From NCBI GenBank assembly GCA_025200525.1, contig CM045763.1, positions 92,361,044-92,425,043 of the forward strand: a DNA stretch of 64,000 nt, given 5' to 3'. Every line of letters starts with the position of its first letter. Position 1 is the first letter of the stretch. The notes beneath the pieces are model-generated. The model was not told where the DNA came from. It saw only the letters and a program-made list of their open reading frames with translations, and made no database searches. The stretch comes from Camellia lanceoleosa (taxonomy: Eukaryota > Streptophyta > Magnoliopsida > Ericales > Theaceae). The position numbers were made by a program, and so were the translations under genes. This document shows positions 47,192-58,124 of the stretch, piece after piece.

Positions 47192-48667
47192 TTATTTGGG
47201 TACAAATTCAAGCTCATAAAAATAAGGAATAGAATAAATAACAAGATCATGGAATTTCGTCCAACAATGATCAATGAATATTTGTTCTTTCTTTATTATA
47301 TCTTCCATTTCCTCTAAAGTTGGCTGCATGAGTTGGTGTGCTCTCACTTCATAATAGAGCTCTTCAGCCTTTGCTTCGAAAGCCTCTTCCCTCAATTTTT
47401 GTTCCAACTCATCTATAACTAAATCATCCCAATACGCAGAATCTTTATTTTTGAAGTCATCAAAGTCTTCAATGAAGTTTTCTGCTTCGTATTGAGCATG
47501 AATTCGAAGAGATGAAAGTTGATCCAAAGATTGAATGGTGACTTTGGAATTTCGATGCCAATGGAGGAGTACTGGAAGTTGATCCAGGAACATGTGAAGT
47601 TCTGCTTGGGCGATGGGATTAAGGATATGGCCCCTAGTCAGAATATCACAAGCCCATCGAAAGTTCTTGAGAGGAATGTCATCTTCAAGAACATTGAAGG
47701 GCAAGTGAGAAAAAGCTGCAAGCAGAAGTTGGGCTTGTTTCCGCTCAAATGGAGTTGGGGATGATGGAGGTTTGTAAGGAGGGAAGATTTTGTCCATTGG
47801 AAGAGCAAGCCTTAATTTCTCTATCCAAGAAAGAGTGGGAGGAGGAGAAGGAGTAGATGGTTCTGCTTCAGAAGATAGAGAAGGTGTGGATGCTTCTATT
47901 CCGGAGGATGGAGAAGGTGTGGATGCTTCTATTCCAGAAGATGGAGAAGAAGAAGTGGTTGCTTCAGTTAGGGGAGATGACACAGGGATGGGAGGAACAA
48001 AGGCATTAATATAGTCAAGCCAGTCAGAAGAGCAAATCTGCGCTTTCTTGGCTAAAAATGAAGGGGTATATCCTTGTGATTCTTCCAAGCACCGGGCAGT
48101 GTGCATTATCCTTGTGGGCATGGAGGATGTATACTAAGCCACAAGCAAATTCTCCTCTAAACTGCGTCGAAGGTCGATGGGCACATAAGGATAAACCACC
48201 GAGCTTCGAGCGTAGGAAGGAAAATCTAAAGGGTCAGTGAATTCAATAAAATGATGATTGATCCGTTCCCTCAAGTCCCAGGACTCAGGTGCAGACCAGT
48301 TCGTCCATCCACAAACCCCAAAAGATGAAGAAGTTGTAGCTTCATCCCAAGCAGAAGTTTGTGAAGAAGAATTTCCCAATTCCATATTTGCAATTTGTTG
48401 AAGCAAAGGCTTGAGAGTTGTTCGTTCAAAGTGCGAGGGGAGTTTAGAGTAAGAACTTCTTGTATCAACGAGTTTGTAAACCAAAGGATTGAGAGCAAAG
48501 TGTTCGTAGTCCAAAGGTTGATAATCTGCGAAAGCCTCCATGACCTGAATATAGAAAGGCGGGTAAAGGTGGCTAATAAATGCGTGGAGATTTTTTCGAG
48601 GGGAAACAGCATTACTCAATGGCTCTTCGTATGCTCGATCAATAGAGTGAGAAGGTGATTGAGTCAT
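47192..48667 (-). pseudogene. second antisense reading frame in the Tat-like element, unrecognised
   Basis: From ATG 48667 the frame runs to TAA at 47192 with one internal TAG at 48134-48136, about 491 codons in all. The first third (FISHLYPPFYIQVMEAFADY, ERINHHFIEFTDPLDFPSYA) is hydrophobic/aromatic. The middle has three 11-residue Ser/Pro repeats (EASTPSPSSGI type, 33-bp DNA period). The end is acidic and helical (ELEQKLREEAFEAKAEELYY). I recognise no domain. A frame this long with a single nonsense codon argues for recent selection. It could be a structural or gene-silencing-related accessory protein, but that is speculation. Confidence 0.65.
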
Positions 48668-48835
48668 AATCCGTTCGAATGCTGAAGGTATTGGAACGTC
48701 CAACAAAGTTAAGAGTTAATGCAAATGATCACCAAAATAGGTGACGGTTGTGTTTCCTGAAAATAGATTCTATGCACGTTCCAAAAAGCGAGGGAAAAGC
48801 TTTTGATTCACTAATATCTCCAAGTATTGGGTATA

Positions 48836-48851
48836 TTAGTGCGGGGGGTAA
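48836..48851 (+). other. polypurine tract of the Tat-like element
   Basis: GCGGGGGGTAA directly precedes the 3' LTR start at 48852. Confidence 0.7.
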
Positions 48852-49611
48852 TGTTGGCTACATATTTTGTAAAAGCCAATTACAATTCGACACGTGGCAG
48901 AATGAGGGTATTATTGGAAGATGATTTTAATCTTAAATCTCAATCATACACGTGGCAATAAATATTGGTTCTCAAGTGGTCTGAGTAGCACTAGATCAGT
49001 AATGAGATACAAGGTGACGTGGCTTCAACGGTTACCTATATTCAAATTCAAATGCAGGAGGGAAGTTCAACTGTAAGTGATGGCATAGTGGAACTATTTC
49101 TAAGGTAACATGATCAGCGATCATGGAGGAGCAGTTCGACGGTTCGAAGGTCATTTCTAACAAGTATAAATAGTAAGGAAGTTCCCAGAAAAGACCCCCA
49201 GACTCAGATCATATAAACCAGTTTTACTTCATATTTTCCTTTCCAGTTTTACCTTTCCTGTACTTTAAATACTTGTTCTTTAAATACCTGCATTGTACTT
49301 CAATTCATAAGAGTAGTTTTCAAGTAGATTCTAGTAGACTGTTGCTGTAAACTTCCTCAAGGCTGAGTTTGGACTATTGTAAGTGTTTATGTTAATGAAA
49401 TACTTCAATTGTTCTTTATATTAATTGTTATTTCTCTTAATTTCTCCTAAAGTCAAGCCACCAGTAAAAGTCCTCTTCATTGAGGCTGAAAGAACTAAAA
49501 CATAGTCGCCTGATAATTGATTGGCAATTATAATTTCTGTAAGGACTGATTGATCCTTGCTGGCACGCTCGCATTTACAAATATACCCTTCGAAAAGCCA
49601 AAAAGCCAACA
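48852..49611 (+). repeat. 3' LTR of the Tat-like element
   Basis: 760 bp, the same length as the 5' LTR. In the first third differences are scattered substitutions. In the last two thirds most differences are at CAG/CTG strings of this copy. Confidence 0.95.
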
Positions 49612-49980
49612 ATAATATATTAAAATATATTTTTTTATTAGAATTTAGACTTCATCTTTATTAATTTTATTAAAACTCATATTTGTGATGATATTTGATT
49701 GAATTTATTTAATAGATCTTTCAGTGTATACACAAAATTCTTCAATTTATAATGATAACATTATATTTATTTAAAAATATAATTTGTGATTAAATTTAAT
49801 TATGGAATATTTTAAAGAAAAATTTAACATATAGCCCGATTGATGGGTTTGTGATTTATAATTATTTTTTGATCCAAGCTTGGGCAGTGTTAGAGGTCTG
49901 ATGTTAGGGTCGGTGTAGGTTTGAGTAGACACGAAATCTTTTATTATATAGTGTCGGCCCAGCCCGATGAATGCCCACCC

Positions 49981-50787
49981 TTGATAATTCATTGAGTCAA
50001 TAATAATGAGATTGAGAAACGTTAACTTAACCTACTTGGTAATGTTTATTTTTGTAATTTTTTATTTATATTTATATAATTTTTGAAAATTGTAAATAAA
50101 ATTATTTTGATTTTATTTATGTTTTCAAAAAAATTGTAAACAATTTACAAATTTGATCAAATTTATAACCACAAAAAAATTGTTTCACTTGTTTAATTTT
50201 ATTATTTTTTCATTTATTTCTCTTTCCCCCATTCTTTCCCGCCATTAGTAATTACTCATTAGTAATTACTCATCACTTGAGTGCTAACTATCTCTTGTTC
50301 ATTGCCATCCACTTCTTACTGACAATAATCACTTTTGATCATTATTTTTGATCGTTGACAAAGACAATTATTTTCACCGATCACTTCCCACTATTAACAA
50401 TTACCTTCGGTCACCGCTAACCACTTATCACTAGTGGCAACAACCTTCGATTGTTACTTTTAGCAATTGGTAATCACCTTTAGCCACTCCTTCAATGGTT
50501 GACAACCATATTTGGATACTATCTCCAACTATTAATGACTACCTTCTGTAACTATTTAATTTTACTTGACTTTAAAATAAAATTTAAAAGTACTTAGGTG
50601 TCAAATATAATTTTTATCCAAAATAAATATATCATATTAAAATTTTTTTTTTGTAATTTTCAAATATTTAAAACAGAGTGCATCTGGTGTGGGGTGTTGG
50701 CGTAGAGCTGGGGCACATGTGGCAATGCCCAAGAAGCAAGGATCCCCTCTTTACATCATTCTTTACTTACAGGGTTGTTGGGTTTAC
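49981..50787. other. AT-rich spacer, possible old MITE
   Basis: No gene is seen. TTGGTAATGTTTATTTTTG at 50037 resembles the end of the MITE at 22272, and a CCATC/CACTT-rich stretch follows (50225-50560), so this may be a diverged relative. The right end was not found. Confidence 0.35.
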
Positions 50788-51051
50788 TTTTAGATCCAAT
50801 TTTGATAATCCGAATCGTTCATATTTTAAGATTTGTTAAGTATATCATATCTGAAAAAAATCAAGTTGATTGGATATCAGAAAGTATGTGTTCGGAAAAA
50901 TCGAACTAAAAACTATTTTTTTAGAAAATTTAATAAACAATTTTCGAACACATGCTTTCTGGTATCCGATCAACTTGATTTTTTACAAGTATGATATACT
51001 AAACAAATCTTAAAATATAAACTGTTTAAATTATTAAAATTGAGTTTAAAT
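50788..51051. mobile_element. MITE, family 1, copy 2
   Basis: The left arm (AATTTTGATAATCCGAATCG...TTAAGATTTGTTAAGTATAT) and the reverse complement of the right arm (AATTTTAATAATTTAAACAG...TTAAGATTTGTTTAGTATAT) match over more than 100 bp, including AATCAAGTTGAT(T/C)GGATA(T/C)C. Shares arm layout with the MITEs at 12374 and 52449. Confidence 0.78.
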
Positions 51052-52448
51052 TTAAAGTAGAAAATATGAGGAGGAAGTGCAAGGAGGGGTCTTGACACAT
51101 GCCTAACACCACTACATAATTTTTCGTTGGCGTAAGAGGCTCACGGTCCACGTCAAGAGTGATCAGCCCCGTCAACTGATGATGCGTGATTTTCGGTAGA
51201 GATAAAAAGCGACACGCGACTTGACCCACCAAAATAAAATAAAAAATAATTTTGTTACACACATTCCAAATCATATACGAGTATATTTTTATGTCATTTA
51301 CCTATTCAATTATGGTATTATTTTAAAATATTTAGTTATAAATTTTTTATATTCAGTTATAATTTTTTTAGTTATGATTCAAAAAAATATAGAGTTGTGT
51401 CATTTTTTTTGTAATTATAAAGTGCATATAGTATACACCATAATCTTTTTTAATAATAAAAGATTAATTATACTTTTTACCACCATAATTTAAATTTTAC
51501 TTTAATCTTTATTATTTTAATTTGAATAATTTGATCTTTATGCTTTAAATCTAGTTTTAATTTGATCATTTTATCTAAATTGAAAGTCAAAAAATAATTT
51601 TGAGGCATTTGTAAATTTGTAAAGGTTTTAATTTGTTTCTTCTTTCAAAATTTAAAATTAAAATGAATATTTTTTTGGGCATTTGTCAATTTTTCAAGAT
51701 GTACACGTAGTAAAAATTAACAAAATTAAAATTATAGGAATTAAAGTAAAATTTTGGTCAAATTATAGAGGTGAAAAATGTAATTAACCTAAAATAATAA
51801 CAAAGATTAATTATAAATATATCTCTTGAAATTTACTTAAAATACATATTATATTTGTGATTTTTGAAAATTATAAATACCTGAATTTGTCATTCTGTGT
51901 TGTTTTAGAAATTGGTTATTTTCATTGATTTTTTTAACATTTTTTGAAAAGACATGCAGAAAAATAAATAAAAGAGTTGACTTTTTGTATTTATTTATTT
52001 TGACTATTTTAGGCTTCATTTGGAAAGTTGGGTTGGCTTTTGGGCTATTTCTAGGCAAAAAAGTTCATTTGAATTGGTTTTTTTCAGTTTTTTTTTTTTA
52101 CTTTTGTGAAGAAAAAAAAGTGAAATGATTGTGATTTAGATATGACATTTTGTCTTATTAACTTTTTAGTTTATTTGTTTTTTGGGGGGGCTAATTTAGC
52201 CAAAAAACCAAAAAAACTTTCATGCTGAACAACGCCTTGGGGGTTGTTTGGGGTGTCCTAAATAAGTGCATTTTTTTTTGTCTTTTTTAACTAAAAAGTT
52301 AAGTAAAAAAAGATAAATGTTTAGGTTAACTTTTTGTTTTTTTACGAAAAAATGTGTAATAAAAAATTATATAAATAAGTGTATAGGAGAAGTAAGTGTA
52401 ATAGGCTGTACGACACATTTTTCTAGGCAGAGTGTAGGAGGTAAGGAC
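51052..52448. other. AT-rich gene-free region
   Basis: No gene is seen. GTTTGG-type and AAAAAGTTAAGT-type motifs at 52190-52330 suggest degraded MITE ends. Confidence 0.45.
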
Positions 52449-52866
52449 ATGATTACCTCCTTCACGGGCAACCATTTAGATTGTGTTGTTCGGCCCGTGG
52501 AGCCACCACGAGTCCCATTTTGATAATCTGAACTGTTCAATACGTAGAACTCGTCGAGTATTATATGTCTGCAAAAAATCATATTGATCTGATATCGAAA
52601 TCATATTGATCGGATATCGAAATCACATTGATCAGATTAGTTTTTGTTTACTAGTTAACTATGACACTATTGATTTTTTATTTATTTATACAAAACTGAT
52701 TTGATCATATAGTTAGTGATATTCGATCAACGTGATTTTTTACAAGCATATAGTACTCTATAAGTTCTACATATTGAACGGTTCAGATTATCAAAATGTG
52801 ACTCGTGGTGGCCCTCACGGGCTGAACAACACAATCTAAATGGTTGCCCGTGAAGGAGACAATCAT
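52449..52866. mobile_element. MITE, family 1, copy 3, with about 150-bp inverted arms
   Basis: The left arm ATGATTACCTCCTTCACGGG and the reverse complement of the right arm, ATGATTGTCTCCTTCACGGG, stay similar for about 150 bp (CAACCATTTAGATTGTGTTG, TTTTGATAATCTGAAC). The centre holds three tandem copies of a TTGATC(T/G)GATATCGAAATCA-like unit at about 52583-52640. No coding capacity. Confidence 0.85.
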
Positions 52867-53701
52867 TTCTAGACCAGTACAGCAGACCAATAACGCGAAC
52901 AACCCATCACTTCAGCAAAAAGTTGAGTTGTATTTTTTTGTGTAAATTTATTTTTTTTGTGAATAATGATAACTTTTTAACTTTTTAAATAACTTTTTGA
53001 CTTTTTATCTTTTTCAAGACATGCTAGACTAGGCCTTAGTAAGGGTTGTTTTGGAAAGTTGGTTAAAAATTGGCTTCTTGATTTTTTTAATGTATTTTTT
53101 GAAAAAAGGTATAAAAAATTAGAGAAGTGATCTAATTCAAAATAAGTTAAAAGCTGACTTTTAGCCAATTTTCCAAATTGAGCCGTTGATAGAAAAAATA
53201 AAAAATATTATAATTGTCCTCTTATATAACAGTAAACTTATTAGAATTATCAATTGAGCAAAATCTCTAACATTTTTGTAAAATTTATATAACATTTTTG
53301 TAAAATTTATATGAACGATAGAATTTTACAGAATTTGTTAGTGGTGTACTAAATTTTTTTACTTATCATGTATATTTTGTATTTAATTTATGTGTTACTT
53401 GTTATTTTAATTAGAGGTGTTGTATTGAATGAATTGATTATTATGAGGGAAGAAAGATGGCAGTTTCCAAGTTTAGGACCCCACATGAAATTGATGTGTG
53501 ATTCTATGGCAAAGGTGGGGGGACCAAAGCAAAGAAGTGAAGTTGGGGTTAGTTAATTCACACATCTTTTTCTTGTATTCAATCAAGGGAGGAAGACATG
53601 GGGTTTGTGTAGTGTTGTTGGTTGGCTTTCTTTGGCAATATATATTAAATGTGTGTTGGAGTGATGATTTGGGTGGTGGGTATGAGGATGGAGATAGAGA
53701 T

Positions 53702-53723
53702 GGGGATGGGGATGGGGATGGGG
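53702..53723 (+). repeat. (GGGGAT)n run, potential G-quadruplex
   Basis: Four GGGG tracts spaced by AT, inside a wider GATGGGGAT-type repeat at 53684-53726. Confidence 0.7.
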
Positions 53724-53805
53724 ATTCCAATGTGCAATGCACCACTCAACTAAAACAACACCCCCATGATGTGTGCCCATTTTGACAAATTAGTGAGTAC
53801 TTAAT

Positions 53806-54473
53806 TCTCCCTTTGACAATCCCAATTAAGCAAGAGCGTCTTTTAAACCTTAAGGTTTGTGGAAGTTTTAATATGTCAATTTTAATTTTTTAATTTTTTA
53901 TTTTTTAAAAAAAAAAATTGACTTGGTGATTTGTTCAAAAATTATAATAATTACACTATTGAATAACGCAATAAATGAAATCCTAATTTCTTTACTTTTT
54001 ACATCCCCAAGAGACCCATGTAATTATTGTGTAAATAGCTCTTAATTTTTTTCCCTCTTAATTTTTTTGTTTTGTTTTTTGAAAAAACAAATAAATAAAC
54101 ACTTATTAAATTCTTTCAAACTCCTCGGTCAAACCCCATGTATTTAATTTATATATTAAAAAAAATAAATTGACTTGGTGATTGGTTCAAAGATTATAAT
54201 AATTACACTATTGAATAACGCAATAAATGAAATCTTAATTTCCTTACTTTTTACATCCCAAGAGACCCATGTAATTATTGTGTAAATGGCTCTTAATTTT
54301 TTTCCCTCTTAATTTTTTTGTTTTGTTTTTTGGAAAAATAAATAAATAAACACTTATTAAATTCTTTCAAACTCCTCGGTCAAATCCCATGTATTTAATT
54401 TATATATTAAAAAAAATTAAAACAAATATAAATATCTATAATTATCCCGTGCATAGCACGAGTGATAGGCTAG
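53806..54473 (+). mobile_element. short non-autonomous Helitron
   Basis: The 3' end has a hairpin CCCGTGC-ATA-GCACG(A)G (54446-54462) followed 7 bases later by CTAG and a T, the Helitron signature. The 5' side is inferred from AATTAAGCAAGAG...TTTAAACCTTAAGGTTTGTGG (53825-53860), which matches the 5' region of the Helitrons at 56448 and 62289. The exact 5' base is uncertain. Confidence 0.65.
53917..54418. repeat. 252-bp tandem duplication within the Helitron
   Basis: ATTGACTTGGTGATT...CTCCTCGGTCAAA occurs twice (from 53917 and 54169) with few differences. Confidence 0.88.
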
Positions 54474-54595
54474 TTCAAAATAAGTTAAAAGCTGACTTTT
54501 AGCCAATTTTCCAAATTGAGCCGTTGATAGGAAAAATAAAAAATATTATAATTGTCCTCTTATATAACAGTAAACTTATTAGAATTATCAATTGA

Positions 54596-56081
54596 AATAT
54601 ATTAGTGATGTCATTAAAAACTTTTAATTGAATTGACAGTTGATTAATGAAAATAATTATTTGTTATACGATTAAAAATTTGAAGAGACATAATATAATT
54701 TTCATAACCACTGATTAGTATTTAAAACATATTTCAATGAGTATATTTGTAATTTACTTTACACTAATATCAATCTATACATACTATTATATGAAGTTAA
54801 TGGTTGATTTGGTATCTTCAACCTTTTATTTTTAGTACTCGTTTGGTAATAGATTTTTTTAGTTAGTGTTTTGACTTTAGGTCTTGTTTGGAGTATTCTA
54901 AAAAAGTTAAAAAGTCAAAAAATCACTATCTTATTTAAATCACATTATCTTATTTAAATCACATCATTTCTCTATCACATCACTTCAAACTTAGCCCATA
55001 TTTTATAAAAAGTCAAAAAGTATACTTATTTAGATCATTCTAAATCATCCCTTAGTTTGGGACCAAAAATTTGTTTGATTTGATTTTTTTGATTTTTTTG
55101 ACTTTTATAAAAAAAGTAAAATGATTATAATTTAAACCTTACTGACTTATTTAGTCTATTTTATTTTTGTGATTTTTTAGCCAAAAGTTGGTTGTCAAAC
55201 AAAGCCTAATATGTCAATTGGATTTTTCATTATTAATTTTACCTTCAACAATTTTAATATATATTTTTTGAAGATAAAAATATAATTTCTCACTTACAAA
55301 ACAATTAAAACTACTTTTTTAAATATATATTATTATTTTGGCACGCAATATGTGTATTTTTTTTTTTCAGTAAATAAAAAGGTAAATTACACTATTTCTT
55401 TTGAAATTTGATAAAAATATTTTTTAAGATTTTAATTCATATATCATTTAGTTTCAATTTTATCAATATTCGTTAGTTGTATAGATAAAAAAAAAATGAT
55501 ATTATTATCTTTTTAACTTAAATGTATATTTAATTAATTTATCTTTGTATTTTTATATATATATTTTTTTGCAGTAGTTTCGACATGTTTAACCTTACTC
55601 AACAGAGATATAAATGTAATTATGCTAAAATTATAAAATATTATTATATTTTCTCAATTATGAAGGGAGGAAATTGTAATTTATGGGAAATAAAAAAAAA
55701 CCTAGGACAGGAGAGGGTGCTATGTGGTGGGCTCACATTTTGCGCTCATTTAGAAAGTTAGACTAGGGTGGGTGGGGGTTAAAATATTTATAAAAAAAAA
55801 TAAAATAGGTCTTTTAGTTTAATAAAGTAAAATATTATATTTAAATTATATTTTTTAATTTTTTTATATAAGTTAAAAAATTTATTTTAAATGAAATTTT
55901 TTAGTCCTAAGATTTTTTTGAAAAATTGATTAAAATTTGACTTTTTAATTTTTTTATAAAAAAATATATAAAAAATAAAGAACTAATATGACTAAAAAAA
56001 TTTAAAAAATTAAACAAATTAACTTTTAACCAATATATCAAAATAAGTTAAAATAATTAAAACGCCAAAAAAATTGATTCG
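54596..56081. other. AT-rich region with a GTTTGG-type MITE
   Basis: No gene is seen. 54880-55206 starts GGTCTTGTTTGGAG and its reverse complement end reads GGCTTTGTTTGACAACC, with AAAAAGTCAAAAAGT repeats inside, so it is probably a PIF-like MITE. The rest is AT-rich. Confidence 0.5.
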
Positions 56082-56253
56082 CATCCGAAACCAAAACTTG
56101 GAAAATGTGGCGCCGCATCGGAACCAACAAGTGACGTGTCTAGCACAGCACATGGGTTTAATTGACCCATCCGAAACGAAATCTTGGAAAATGTGGCGCC
56201 GCATGGGAACCAACAGGTGACGTGTCTAACACAGCACATCGGTTTAATTGACC
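56082..56253. repeat. two-copy 86-bp tandem repeat with ACGTGTC motifs
   Basis: Units from 56082 and 56168 contain AAAATGTGGCGCCGCAT and GTGACGTGTCTA. Each unit has one TGACGTGTC, a bZIP/ABRE-like site. No gene lies close downstream. Confidence 0.85.
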
Positions 56254-56447
56254 CAAATGTTTTGTGGGGCCCCAATTGACGTGGACGGGAAGCAATGGTG
56301 GATATCGAATCTGAATTTTCTTTCTTTAATATATAATATAAAAAAATATTATAAATTTTAAATTTTTTTATCAAATAAATAATTAAATATCTCATATTAA
56401 TAAGATATTTAATTATTTATTTAAATAAAAATTTAAAATCTTTAACA

Positions 56448-58124
56448 TCTATACTATATATTAAGGAAAAGGGGGTTTTTAACCCCAAGGCTTGTGGGAG
56501 CTCCAATCTCCTAATTCTAATTTTCTAAATTTTTGATTTAAAAAAAAAAAAAACTTCAGCATTTAATGACTTCTGCCAACCCAACCTTAGCAATTATTGA
56601 CTTCTCCCAACCCACAATCCCTTTTGACTTCTCTCATAATTATTGCAACACCCTTTTCAATTTCTCTCATACACTATGGTCACACACAAAAATTAAAAAA
56701 AGATAAGAATTTAGCTATAAATCTCAAAAAGATATAACATCTAAATTTGAATTATGAGTAAATAATATAATTATGTATTTTTTATTATGTATATCTATCA
56801 AACTTTTAAATCACTTAATGGGACAAATTAATCAATTTTCTAAAATTATTGATTTTTAATTTACAAAATAGATTAAAAAAACTATTGACTGATTTATTTA
56901 TTTAATCACAAAAATATTTCATAATCTCTCCCTCCTAATCTCTCTCACAAATTTTCAAAACAAAAATATTAAAACTTGCATTCATTTTCTCTTCCAAAAA
57001 TCGATAATATTTTTATTAAAATTGTAGATATCTACCTATATTTTATATATTATATTATAACATAACAAAAAAAAAAAACTAAAAACTAATTTTTTTTAAA
57101 GTGTATCTAAATAAATTTTAAATAAATAAAACTCACATATCTAGTACATATCTAACTCACATCATAATTTATCTAAATAATAATAATTGAAAACAAATGA
57201 AAACCACAGATAAATTAAATTAAAAAAAAATAAAAAAATACCTTCTACTCCAACTTAAATTAATTGAAAAAAAAAATACAATGGTCCAAAATTGTTTATT
57301 TTTTATTTACAAAATAGATTAAAAAAACTATTGACTGATTTTTTTTTTTAATCACAAAAATATTCATAATCTCTCCCTCCTTTTCTCTCTCACAAATTTT
57401 CAAAAAAATATTAAAACTTACATGCCTTTTCTTCCCTAAAAATCAGATAATATTTTTTATTAAAGTTGTAGATATCTACTTGTATTTTATATATTATAAC
57501 ATAACATAACTAAAAAACTAAAAAAAAATCTTTAAAGTTTATCTAAATAAATTTTAAATAAATAAAACTCACATGTCTATCACATATCTAACTCATATCA
57601 TAATTTACCTAAATAATAATAATTAAAAACAAATGGAAACCACAGATAAATTAAATTAAAAAAAAAAGGATACCCACAACTCCATCTTAAATAAATTGAA
57701 AAAAAAAATATCCGACTAGAAACCACACAAAAATAAAAAGATATATCTATCTATATATATATATATATTAAGAAAAATAGGGTTTCTAACCCCCCAAGTC
57801 ATGTGGGAGCTTCAATATCCCAATCTAAATTTCCTGATTAGCATTTATTAACTTCTCCCAACCCCCAAGTATAAAAAAAAAAAAAATTTAAAAAGTCCAA
57901 CACATATGAATTCCTTGAAAAGTCCTAATACATTCGATTATTATCCCTTATAATAATACTTTAATGCATTAAGAACAATCATAAAAAAAAAAAAATTTCT
58001 TGAAAAGTCCAACACATATGAATTTCTTGAAAGTCCCACACATATGATTATCATCAAAATATTACACTTCAATATAATATAAAAAAAAAAGACATTTAAA
58101 AATCACAATTCACATATATAGAAA
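56448..58124 (+). mobile_element. Helitron 5' end and body (interrupted)
   Basis: TCTATACTATATATTAAG at 56448, preceded by A, then GGGGGTTTTTAACCCC, matches the 5' terminus of the other Helitrons here. The body includes a tandem repeat of about 446 bp (starts 56871 and 57317). A second, degraded 5'-like end lies near 57745. The 3' subterminal motif CACATATGAATT(C/T)CTTG appears at 57900-58030, but CTAG at 58125 belongs to an inverted Helitron, so the true 3' end may be 61934. Confidence 0.6.
56871..57700. repeat. two-copy 446-bp tandem repeat, also present inverted at 62700-63780
   Basis: GATTAAAAAAACTATTGACT and CATAATCTCTCCCTCCT recur with a 446-bp period. Reverse complements of the same blocks (AGGAGGGAGAGATTATGAAA near 63690) lie in the last Helitron. 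Confidence 0.75.

Larger units (their letters stand above)
34215..49611 (+). mobile_element. Tat-lineage-like Ty3/Gypsy retrotransposon with antisense accessory genes
   Basis: 15,397 bp, bounded by two 760-bp LTRs (TGTTGG...CCAACA) and the 5-bp duplication ATAAT (34210-34214 and 49612-49616). The plus strand carries gag, protease, reverse transcriptase, RNase H, a second archaeal-type RNase H, and integrase. Dual RNase H is the hallmark of the Tat (Ogre/Retand) lineage. After integrase, 6 kb on the minus strand encode two accessory regions. Frame breaks occur in most coding parts; many sit at CAG/CTG positions (see findings). Whether it is truly dead depends on whether those breaks are real. 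Confidence 0.93.
34041..49980. mobile_element. inverted-repeat (hAT-like) element split by the Tat element
   Basis: GGGGTGGGCATCAGCC at 34041 and the reverse complement of the segment ending at 49980 (GGGTGGGCATTCATCGGGC) form imperfect terminal repeats, followed on both arms by GGCCcACAC-like sequence. The two halves (34041-34214 and 49617-49980) total about 540 bp and are separated exactly by the Tat-like retrotransposon. A target duplication of this older element was not resolved. Confidence 0.45.
53136..54595. repeat. 122-bp direct repeat flanking a Helitron-containing segment
   Basis: 53136-53257 and 54474-54595 are the same length and almost identical (TTCAAAATAAGTTAAAAGC ... TATCAATTGA). 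The second copy starts at the base after a Helitron 3' terminus (CTAG, 54470-54473). Confidence 0.88.

Noticed and set aside
47519..48658. Plus-strand frames within the Tat-like accessory region
   Set aside because: Shadows of the antisense frame, which is longer and has protein-like composition.
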